Assembly: GCA_033977485.1 (NCBI GenBank)
Contig: CM066982.1
Span: forward strand, 32,900,218 to 32,964,217
Direction of reading: 5' to 3'
Origin: Hydrangea macrophylla
Taxonomy: Eukaryota > Streptophyta > Magnoliopsida > Cornales > Hydrangeaceae
Length of the DNA: 64,000 bases
Part shown: piece by piece, positions 34,100-43,606 of the stretch
How positions within the stretch are numbered: the stretch's first letter is position 1
How the letters are laid out: each line of letters starts with the position of its first letter
Notes under the pieces: model-generated
Told to the model about the DNA's origin: nothing
What the model saw: only the letters and a program-made list of their open reading frames with translations
Database searches by the model: none
Made by a program: the position numbers and the translations under genes

Positions 34100-34413
34100 T
34101 CAGGTCAACAAGGTTTCACTATCAGCGTAGTTTCCATGTACGAAAAGGTCTCTTGGATGTATAAAAGAGACCTATCCCTCCCTATAGAGGAGATCGAACT
34201 AATTACATGGTACATAGATTGAAGATAGCTCAACCGACCTCTCGTAGTGCCATTCTATTGTTGGTTCACTAAGGGTCTCTGGTCACCTTCCAATTTCGTG
34301 AAAGTGCTCAAGCACAGAGCGTGGACGTAGATCTCTTCATTAACAGGGCCAAATCACATACAAATTCTCTTATCTTCTTCTTCTTACCTTTCACCTAAAA
34401 TTTGGCATCATCA
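34100..34413 (+). mobile_element. 5' LTR of outer Tat element (3' part)
   Basis: Ends TTTGGCATCATCA. A TATA box GTATAAAAGAGACC at about 34,157-34,170 matches TATAAAAGAGACC in the LTR of the inner Tat element. The 5' end of this LTR was not located. Confidence 0.65.
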
Positions 34414-34416
34414 GTT

Positions 34417-34434
34417 TGGCACCGTCTATGGGAA
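34417..34434 (+). promoter_or_regulatory. Primer binding site, Tat type
   Basis: TGGCACCGTCTATGGGAA, 3 bp after the LTR end. It differs by two bases from TGGCGCCATCTGTGGGAA in the inner element, and both follow the Tat-lineage pattern. Which tRNA it matches was not established. Confidence 0.75.
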
Positions 34435-34474
34435 GCGAAAGTTTTCAAGATTTAAAAATTCTTGACTGATCACC

Positions 34475-36033
34475 ATGGCTCCTCGTTAGACTAAGATGGC
34501 TTCCCAACCAACTGGTCACGTGGATCCACCGGCCCCAGAGCTAGCGGCTCCCCTAACCCCAGAGCAAATCACAATAGCTCTTGCTTAACTTCTGGAGGTC
34601 ATCATCAAACCCAGTAGTAAATTAAAGCCCTGCTGGCTCAACTGAATGAGCCTCTGCAAACTAAGGTACAGCTCGGGAACACCAACATGGTTAGACACTA
34701 GTATGGCCTCGACAGCGTGCCTGAGCTAGGCCAAAGTCTCCACAAGCTATGGGATAGCTGGGGAATGATGAGCATAGTCAGGATACAATACAGACTCAAC
34801 AACATACTCGAGCCAACCCCAACCGTATGGGGGATGCCAGAAACATCATCAGTGATAGGATTACTGCTAGAGTGGAGAGGCAAGAGCACTAAACCCAAGA
34901 TTCGACCTAGGATTACCCGGCTAGGAGCCAAAGTAATCATAGGCATACGACCAATTGGAGTCAAGGGCGAGCCTTATCCCCGAGGACAACACACTTCAAA
35001 GAGGAAGTGCTCTGACCCGACCTACCGTACGGATACTGGTTGGGAAGACGTGGAAGCCCACATCAAGGACTTGGAGAAATAGATAGATAAGCTAGGCAGA
35101 AAACCAAGTCATGATCATGCCAACACTAAGATCGAGTCGTCGTTCTCCGATTGAATCATGTGGTTTGCCAATCCACGCAAGTTCAATAACCTCATCTCGA
35201 CTCTTACGACAGCTCGGGAAGTCTAGTCCACCACGTCCGGACCTACAAGGCTTAGATGGCATTGTAACCAATACCGATGAACTATATTGCCTGGCCTTCC
35301 CTAGCACTCTAAAGGGCCCAGTCGTATAGTGGTTCCACTCCCTTAAACCCCAGTCAGTTGACAATTTTAAGGAGCTTAGCAAGCTTCTCATTAGGTAGTT
35401 CGTGGGTATGCTCAATCGACTATAGCCCGATACCTAGCTAGTTACTGTCAAGTACAAAAGGGTGAATCCTTGAAGCATTACTTCAATTAGTTCAACCAGC
35501 AAAAGCTTCAGGTTTATAACCTAAACGAGACAGTTGCAATGACAGCCTTTTGTTTGGGGGTTCAAAATACGAAGGTCACCACATCGTTCCACAGACAATA
35601 GCCTACAACCTTGGTTGAACTTTTGGAGAGGGTTGGGAAGTACATTGACACAAAAGAGTTCTTGAAGTCCAAGCGTTCAAACTTTACGAAAGATGAATCA
35701 CTGAGAGCCCATTGGAAACGGGAAGGCTCCGAGAAGAGCTTAGGAAAGAAGCAAAAGCAGGATCAGCAAAAGGGTGGCCGAGATTAGATTTTGAATGCCT
35801 TTATGCCACTTTCCTGACCCATGCAAGAAGTCATGGTAGGTGCCAAGGCTCAGAAGTTGCTCAAGAAACAGACTAAGTTAAAGAGCCTGCCCAAGAAAAG
35901 GAATCAGGACAAGTACTATCGCTACCACAAAGACCATGGCCATGATACCTCAGACTACTTCAAGCTAAAGATTACCATTGAAAAACTCATTGAGAAGGGT
36001 CATCTGGCCGAGTTTGTCACCAACGACAAGTAA
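34475..36033 (+). pseudogene. Outer Tat gag
   Basis: Starts MAPR then a stop, followed by MASQPTGHVDPPAPELA, so the frame breaks four codons in. Later family words are MWFANPRKFN at about 35,157 and VAMTAFCLGVQ near 35,535, then the C-terminal frame 35,821-36,033. The zinc-knuckle region reads KYYRYHKDHGHDTSDYFKLK: the two Cys positions expected in Tat gag are Tyr, so metal binding would be lost. Multiple stops occur, several where Gln is expected. Confidence 0.8.
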
Positions 36034-36249
36034 CAGTGGCAAGATGCCCGAATCCCTGAGGAGTAGTAGCCCCTCGGGCTTATCAATGTGGACTCTAGAG
36101 GGACATCGGGAGGAGGAGATTCTCAGTCGGCTAGGAAGAGGCATGCTAGGTTGTCCTGAGCAAATGTCACACATGTCCAACAAGTCGACCAATCTCCGAC
36201 TAGCATCCTCACCTTCTCATCCAGTGACATCCAAGATCTGCACTATCCC

Positions 36250-38659
36250 CATGATGACCCTCTAGTGGTAACACTTTTTATAGCCAATTACATGGTCAAA
36301 AGGGTACTCGTAGACACATGAATCTCCTTGAACATACTCTTTGCTTCGGTGTTTGATCACTTTGGAATCTCAAGAGACAGGCTCCGTCCACCCTACTATT
36401 AGGATTTAATGGGTCCAGTACATAACCACTCAGATGATCGAGATACCGATTCTAATGGGGACTCATCCGCAGTAGGTCTCTACGCTCGCAAACTTTGTTG
36501 TGGTAGAAGCCCTCTCTGCTTACAATGTCATCCTCGGGAGGCCGACTCTTAACAAGGCTAGAGTGATTGTGTCAACCTACAGTCTGGTCATCAAGTTCCC
36601 AACTCTATAGGGACCAGGGTGTCTGAAAGGAGAACAAGCCATTGCCTAAAGCTATAATGTTAGTTCCTTGCATAGAGATGCAATTTTTAAGGCACTGAAT
36701 GTTGAGGAGATAGATCCAAAGGATATTAGGGATGGAGTCAGCTCGGTCGAAGAGCTTAGCTAAGTGATCCTAGACCCCTAGTTTTTCGACCAATATATCA
36801 GTTTGAGTTCTCTCCTGGAACCCGACCTTCGGGAATAGTTAATCTAATTTCTAAGACAGAATCAAGACGTCTTTGCAAAGAGCCATGACGATATAACTGG
36901 AATCGACCCCTAGACCATGTCCCACCGACTCTATGTTGACCCGAGCGTCCATGCGGTTAAGCAAAAGATGAGGGGAATGGCCCATGAAAGACATATAGTA
37001 GTACGTGAGGAAGTCGGGAAACTCTTCAAAGTAAAGTTGATCCATGAAGTGTAGTATCCCGACTGGTTGGCTAATTTTGTCTTGGTTAAGAAGAATAACT
37101 GAAAGTAGAGGCTATACGTAGATTTTACTGACTTAAATAAAGCTTGCCCCAAGGATCATTACCCACTACCCAGGATAGATCTCCTAGTGGACACAACAGC
37201 AGGCCATTCACTTATTTCTTTCATAGATGCTTACTCAGGGTACAACCAGATCTACATGTACCCTGGTGATGAAGAGAAGACCTCCTTCACTACCGACCAG
37301 GGAACCTACTACTATAAAGTGATGCCCTTCAGCCTCAAAAATGCAAGAGCAACCTACCAGTGCTTGGTCAATCATATGTTCAAGGACCTAATTGAAAAGA
37401 CTATAGAAATATATATAGATAACCTCCTGGTTAAGAGATGGGATAAGGATGACCATCTCGAGCACTTGGACCGGGCCTTTAGCATACTGAGAAGATTTCA
37501 AATGAAGTTGAACACAGCAAAGTGCACATTTGGGGTCTCGTTCGGGAAGTTCTTAGGACACCTAGTCTACAGATAGGGAATCATAGCTAAATTAGAAGAC
37601 TCAGACCATCATCAACATGCGATTACCTAGATCAACAAAGGTAGTTCAGAGCCTGGCAGGGCGGGTGGCGGCATTAAAAAGATTTGTGTCCCGAGCAACT
37701 GACTGGTGCCTTCCATTTTTTAAAATCCTTCGCAAAGCCTTCGAGTGGTCGGGAGATTATGAGAAGGCATTTGAGGAGCTCAAGAAGTATCTGACATTGC
37801 CTTCTCTGCTCTTAACACCGATTCTTAAGGAAGAATTATTTTTTTACTCGGCAGTATCACCTTTAGTGATAAGCTCGACTCTGATCAGAGAAGAACAAGG
37901 AGTATAGTACCTAGTATACTACACCAGTCGGGCACTTCAAGGTGTAGAAAGTTGGTATTCCCCTATAAAGAAGCTCGCCTTTGCCTTCATTACCTCAGCT
38001 TAGTGCCTTTGGCTATACTTCTAGGCTTATGTATAGATATCCTTACTAATCAACCCCTGCGCAGGATATTGTGCCAGCCCAAGACGCCTGGAAGACTTAT
38101 AAAATCGGCACTAGAATCAGAAGATTCAAAGTACTCTATTGACCTCAAACAGTAATCAAAGGGTAGGCAGTAGCAGATTTTCTAATCGAATTTACTTATC
38201 CTGAGGATCTGATACAGGAGTATGCCCTGCCTGACTTACCACCTGACCTGCAAGACTGTATCCTGACTAGGGTACTCTATATGGATGGAATCTCTAATAA
38301 GTAGGGAAGTGGGGCAGGAATTATCCTAATCATACGTGAAGGGATCCATCTTGAGTATGCTCTTATGTTTAGATTCCAAGTGTCCAACAATGAAGCGGAG
38401 TGTGAAGCCTTACTGGTCAAGCTACAACTGGCTACCTCAATGGGCACCTGGCAGATTAAGGTGCAGAGTAACTCTCAGTTGGTGGTAAATCAAGTCCTAC
38501 AATAGTACAAGGCTAGGGTAGATAATATGGTGGCCTACCTGGCCCTGGTTAGAAAAATTACCAGTGAGCTCAAAGGGTTGTTTATTACTTAGATCTTGAG
38601 GGAAGAGATTACACAAGCCAATCGGTTAGCTCGCCTAGTATCATCGTCAGAATCGAACC
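36250..38659 (+). pseudogene. Outer Tat pol: protease, RT, RNase H, aRNH
   Basis: Protease near 36,290-36,360 reads VLVDT followed by a stop in place of the Gly of the DTG triad. RT spans about 36,960-37,576 with KACPKDHYPLPRIDLLVD and SFIDAYSGYNQIYMYP, but the catalytic loop is IYIDNLLVK: the second Asp of YIDD is Asn (codon 37,421-37,423). RNase H 37,617-37,907 follows. The additional archaeal-type RNase H found in Tat elements lies at about 38,270-38,600, with LYMDGISNK, GSGAGIILI, NNEAECEALLVKLQLA and SQLVVNQVLQ. Stops are frequent. The frame runs to SSSES and is then broken by the inner element; integrase resumes at 52,334. Confidence 0.88.
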
Positions 38660-38701
38660 TGATGATTCAAAAAATTTAGGTAAGAGCTGGAAGAGTAGTT
38701 T

Positions 38702-38754
<53 letters not shown>

Positions 38755-39553
38755 AAGTTTGTATGTGGTTCGGCGCCATTAACTAGGTGACCTATATCCA
38801 CGTGTGCGTCGGAGCGCGTTCACTAACAAATCACCAGCGGCCTTTCGTGAACCGACAAAGAGGGCGGCACTACTAGAAAATTGACCGGGTATATGCGTAT
38901 GAGTGATCTATATTGCTATTCCCATGAGACAAGAACGGCCCCCTCCTTTAATGGGGGTGAGTGGTCTTTTTTATAGATGCAAAAGATCACTCGTACAAGG
39001 TAACTAGCTGATTTAGGAAGCCTAATCTAATTATAAGTGATTAAAATAAATCATGGAAGTTTCCTAAGTGGTTTAGGAAATAGCTTGCACTTCCATTACT
39101 CTTCTGACCAAGATATAAAACTACCTAGAACCTTGTAGAGCAAGCCAAGGGTAGGCCCAGACCGGGCGATCATAGGCCAGACAGCCCGGGATGGTTGAGC
39201 AGCAAGCGCACCCTTCGGACAACGTGGCATTTTCTTGTTAAAGTGGCGGTACGGAGGATGAGGCCGAGAGGCCGAGCTCCCCTCCTAGGGGAACTCTGTC
39301 CTCTCTCACGACCAAAGGGAGGGAGAGATTATAGAGTAGGAGGGTAGTGAGTAAAGCGAACGGTCTTTTGCTATTTTAGAACTTTCTCTTATAGTTAAAT
39401 CACTACCATTAGTGCTGGTTCTTATACTGGAACTCTCGCTTTTATTACTATTTCTACTTTCACCACAAATGGAACTATAAATGTAACTGTCACTGTAATT
39501 GTCACTACCACTTAAAATATAAGTATCAATACCTGATATTTCTGTACGTATCA
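38660..39553 (-). mobile_element. 3' LTR of inner Tat element
   Basis: 894 bp. In sense it starts TGATACGTACAGAAATATCAGG at 39,553 and ends AATCATCA at 38,660. It carries a GA microsatellite at about 38,704-38,749, a TATA-like ATAAAAAAGACC and the 283-bp segment with plastid accD sequence (39,249-39,531) that the 5' LTR lacks. Confidence 0.88.
39378..39530 (-). pseudogene. accD: Plastid accD fragment in nuclear LTR
   Basis: 51 codons on the minus strand encode a stretch recognisable as the N-terminal region of the plastid acetyl-CoA carboxylase beta subunit: [13 protein letters not shown], then [19 protein letters not shown], which in plastid accD directly precedes the zinc-finger part. Here the match stops after RESS and the sequence turns into unrelated filler. 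It is a nuclear copy of organellar DNA, not a gene. The frame happens to stay open into the LTR, giving a chimeric 94-residue ORF with no expected function. The neighbouring 39,249-39,377 is also absent from the other LTR, and its origin is unknown. Confidence 0.75.
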
Positions 39554-39569
39554 GTTGTCCCCCATTTTC
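39554..39569 (-). promoter_or_regulatory. Polypurine tract of inner Tat element
   Basis: GAAAATGGGGGACAAC in sense, directly before the 3' LTR. Confidence 0.7.
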
Positions 39570-39731
39570 AAAGCTGATGCGATGCTTCATTGGATGAGGA
39601 TTAAAAATTAGTATACCTCAGCATGCCACTTGGGACCCTACCTGGGATGTTATTCGGGACCGAACCCGCTGCCCTAGTCAGCCAGGGGTTTGACCGAATG
39701 GTAGCCTCGAGGACCCGGGGTAGGTCATTGC

Positions 39732-39955
39732 CACGTGTCAAGGGATGATTGGTCTGGTTAGGATCCAATGAGGTTGGTATGGGTGTACCGAACAGTTACA
39801 TGATAACCAGACCATCATGTTATGCATTTAATGCGCGCGCCTTTTGAGGCGACGCTTCATGTGGCCGAGCAGACAACTGTCAGGCGGTTTATATGGGAAA
39901 GTTTCCTGGTCGTCAGATCTGATCTAATCTAAACTGTTCACGCCTTATATATAAA
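39732..39955 (+). promoter_or_regulatory. Promoter of antisense gene: G-box and TATA
   Basis: G-box CACGTG at 39,732-39,737 (in CCACGTGTCA) and TATA box TATATATAAA at 39,946-39,955, on the strand opposite to the element's gag-pol. A CT-rich start region follows at about 39,975. It lies 470 bp upstream of the ATG of the antisense gene. The elements are seen; the role is inferred from position. Confidence 0.55.
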
Positions 39956-40425
39956 GGACAATTGTTCATTTCTTTCATTCCTGCTGCCCTGAGATAGAGA
40001 TTACCGAGCGGCTTAAGAGAAAAAGCTACCGGTCAAGCTTCCCGAGCTCTTTTTCTGCTTTAATTTTTATAAGTCCTTAATTCCCCAGTTTTAATTCACT
40101 ACACTCTTCCTTCTCCTCTTTCTTTTTCTTCCCTGAGTAAAGCTGGAGAGGACGAATCCACTAAGGCTCGCACAGGAGTGGGATTTCTTCTTCCTTAGGT
40201 TCATCTTCTTTTTTAGGTCGGGTAGTTCACCCTCTTCAGTAGAGCAGTTGAGCCGGTCGGGTAGTCTCGAGGTAGTGTTGACCTTCAGGTTGCGTTACCC
40301 TAAGGGCCTTATACACCTTGCCCCATAGGCTTTTGGACTTGCCCTCCTTATATCTTAGGCTTAGGGTTACAGATCCTTACCTAGGTCGTCATCTACTTTT
40401 TTATTCCACCGTAGGAGTGCCAGAT

Positions 40426-42487
40426 ATGTGTCACTCTAGTTTTGATTCCTCTTCCTGGTCAGAGGATGAGCAATCACGGTCTGGGACCCTTGACACAAGC
40501 CTAGACCTACCTTCTGTTACTCCATCCGACAATCATAGCGAGGGCAGGATCCTGATCTGGGTGTCAGATGACGAGTCAAACCAGGAGGCCTCGGTGGCCT
40601 CCATCTCATGGGGTTCAGGTGATGAGACACCAGGGGGGCCCTGACCCTAAAGTAGTGTTTACCTACGAGTTCATCCCTTTAACCTTGCGTACCCAAGACC
40701 TTAGTCAGATCAGGGATAGGTATGCCATTCTCGACGACTGTTCCCTTATCGTTCACACTAGCGGGGCCCACCTCCATCAATCGAGTTTTGTCACTTTGTA
40801 TGAGGATTCCCTCATGGCTGGGTTGCGTATCCCCCTTCACCTGGTCACCCAAGACGTCCTAATCTACCTCGGGATCACTCCTGGGCAGTTAGCCTTGAAT
40901 GGTTGGAGGTTCCTGATGGGGTCCATCTTTATCTGGCCTCAAGTCTTCGGGTATGAACTCACCCTCCAAGAGTTCTTATGGACTCATCGATCGTTGCCCG
41001 TGCATGGGGAGGTTGGGTTCTTCTCTCTGGGGGCTCGGCAGGGGAAAAAAAATCATCGTCAACTACCCGAGCAACAACAAGGGGTGGAAGAACAAGTTCT
41101 TCTAGTTATACACCCTCGGGCTCTGTGAGCAGGCTCCAAAAATCCAGCTGAGGACTTCCTGGGTGGGAGAGCTGAGGGGTAAGCCCGTCTAACATTTCTC
41201 TTTTTGCTTTCCTTTGCCTTTACATGTAATCATGGGGCTAACTATTTCATGTTATGCTTTGCAGTGGGGTCAGCCAACTTACCAAGCTTCCCCGAGGAGT
41301 GCCAAGGCAGGATCGCTTGGCAAACGTGCCCACCAACATTTGGAACGTGCTAACCAGGACGGGAGACTTTAGGGTTCCTACGATCTAGACCAGCCAGTCG
41401 AAGCTCCTGTCTTTCCTCCAATCATCCCGGGTACGTGTTCGGACGAACTACTTAGCTTTGAATATTTATTACTACTTTTCCCAGTTGCTGACCGCATGAC
41501 CTTTTTTCCTTTGTAGAAATGGGCCCCAGGAGAGATTTAGAACAGCTAAGGGCCAGACAGGCTGTCGTTGCCGCCTAGATGGTGGGGAAAGGGAAGAGGC
41601 CCGCCGCAGAGGCCACGGGTAGCGACCGTCCTCTCGGGCGGATAAAGCATGAGACAACAGCTCACCAGGAGCCCAGGGAGACGTCGGGTCCCCGTGTAGT
41701 GGTGGTGGAGGAGACCCTTCCCCAGGTAGATTTGCCATCCGGGACGCCATTGGGAGAGACGGCGGAGATCAGGGAGAGGATCAGGCCGGGCCTTCTCCCA
41801 AGTCAGGTGGAGATGTGTGCAAACATATCTCCCAGGTCTTCCAGGGGTGGCTATACAGCCTCTCCCACTTCGTAAGTACTTTTGTCACTTTGTTCTTTAT
41901 CCTTTTTTAGTCTATTTGCTTTGCTGATCGACCAGTTTATGCTTGTCTTCTGCAGGTCGGCTGCATGGCTGTTGGAGTTGAGTTCTTCCTCCCCTCTCTG
42001 GCCAGGAGGGTCACCGCTACTGAAGCTGCCTTATCACAGGAGCGGGCAGCCTTTGAGGCCAAGGAGACCACCCTGGTCGTTGGGAAGGACAAGGTCAAGA
42101 GCTTGGCTCTGGGCCTTGGTACAGCGCAGGCGGAATTGGTGGTTGCCATGGTAGAGCTGGAGGCCGCCCGGGATAATCTGGCGGCGTCAGAGGCTCGAGA
42201 GAAGGTTCTGGCCAAGATGCACCGGTAGGGTCCACAGAGGAAGCTTTTGATGGCGGCCTCTTCCAGGGCTACGAAGACCTGAAGAGGAGGTTGGCCTGAG
42301 ACCATCCCGAGTAGGACATCTCATCCTACAAAGGGATGGACTCAGACTACTAGGACATGGGTCCCTCCTCTACTGAAGGTTTTGCTACTAAGGTCGGTCC
42401 TGTAGAAGATGCTGCCCGGATGGGGATGCTGCCCCAGGAGGAGAGGCTGGTGAGACCGAGGATGTGGTTGTGGTGGACGACGCTTAG
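40426..42487 (+). pseudogene. Antisense additional gene of Tat element (gypsy-type transposon domain)
   Basis: Encoded opposite to gag-pol, between pol and the 3' LTR. Four exons are proposed: 40,426-41,178, 41,265-41,430, 41,517-41,871 and 41,956-42,487, all GT-AG. Exon 1 has an acidic Ser-rich start (MCHSSFDSSSWSEDEQ). It then carries the core of the putative gypsy-type transposon domain (Pfam Transposase_28-like), with SFVTLYEDSLMAGLRIPLHL, GITPGQLALNGWRFLMGSIF and a LQEFLW helix. Exon 4 is Ala/Glu-rich with coiled-coil character (ATEAALSQERAAFEAKE) and ends VVVVDDA. Such antisense ORFs are known in Tat-lineage elements; their function is unknown. It is broken by a frameshift near 40,640, a stop near 41,128 and others in exon 4. 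Confidence 0.72.
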
Positions 42488-43218
42488 CCTCCGTACCTAT
42501 TTTTTTTTAGGGAGGCTACTACAACTGCCACCTAGGATTTGTACATTTTTTTTATTTTTAATGAAAAGGTCCTCTGAGGCCACCCTTTTGCATCAACGTA
42601 TTTGAATGTGCTTCTTTTTTGTACTTGCCTGTTTGTAATTGCCCGTGCCCGACCAGTCGTTAGTTATACTGAAACCCTGTCTTGGCAAAAGGTTTAGGAC
42701 TATGACCGATAGGGAACACTTGGTCTTCTAGGGACCTATTTTGAAGGTCTTGCCCGGTATAGTGTAGGATTTTTGGTCCTGTTACTATCCGGACGGTTTC
42801 TCTGAGCACTATAGGTACTTAGGAATGTTCTAGAATTCCAAGCTCTGTTAGTGTCCGGTGTGATTTCCTATTTTAGTCCAGTATCCCCCTGTCCCCAAGC
42901 TTTTGCTAAGATGAGACGTTGGTAGAGGGAGCAACCGTAGGGAATCGACTTGGAACGTGGGTGGTTGTAGGGTCTTTTGAGGCTTGCTATCATTAGCCAC
43001 CTAGGAAGATTTGCCCCCATCGTCGGTTATGGACCTAAGCGAAGCCGGTGCCTCGGGTGTGATCCCGAGGTCTTTTGGCTGAATGGAACGCGGGATGAAG
43101 GGTTGTTTCACAAAAGAAGAATTTTATTCGATAATTAAATAAAGACTGCTTGGAAAGAGCTATAGAAAAGAAAAAAATTTTATTTCCTAACCTATACTAG
43201 CCCATTCTTATCCAAGTA
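42488..43218 (-). other. Spacer between pol end and antisense gene
   Basis: Non-coding, and convergent between the antisense gene and pol. Sense words such as CTTAGGTCCATAAC and a CAATGGGGRCA-like block recur in the outer element at about 53,825-53,850, so it is a conserved 3' region of this Tat family. Confidence 0.5.
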
Positions 43219-43606
43219 TCACTGAAAATACTTGCGGAGATGCTGTATGTTCCAAGGGTGACATAGATCATGCCCGTCCAGAGTCTGTAACCAGTAAGTG
43301 CCCAGCCTGTTGACCTAGTAACCCTGTATGGTCCTTCCTAGTTTGGGCCTAATTTTCCGTGGCTTGGAACCTTAGTAAACAAGTTTACCGCCTTAAGGAC
43401 CAGGTCTACCACTTGGAAGCTACGGTGCCTGACTTTGCTGTTGAAATACCGAGAGACTTGCTGCTTATAGGTTGCCACTTTCAGGTATGCCCGATCCCTT
43501 TTCTCTTCCATTTAGTCGAGCTCTCCTATGAGCGCTTCCTCATTGTCCTGCTCACTAAAATTTGCTACTCAATAAGTCGGTAATCCGAGCTTTGTGGGGA
43601 CCACTG
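43219..43606 (-). pseudogene. Inner Tat integrase, C-terminal part
   Basis: Continuation of integrase beyond the solo LTR. In sense it reads NFSEQDNEEAL, GELDLVEEKR-like words, KLGPNWEGPYRVTR and QHLRKYFQ, with the stop at 43,219-43,221. It joins the part ending at 46,489 once the solo LTR and one CACTG copy are set aside. Confidence 0.75.

Larger units (their letters stand above)
34100..38659 (+). mobile_element. Outer Tat-type gypsy element, left part
   Basis: Partial LTR, primer site, gag, protease, RT, RNase H and archaeal-type second RNase H of a plus-strand Tat element. It is interrupted at 38,659/38,660 by the minus-strand Tat element and continues at 52,329. The interruption is proven by the GAACC duplication (38,655-38,659 and 52,329-52,333) and by colinear protein homology across it. 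Confidence 0.88.
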
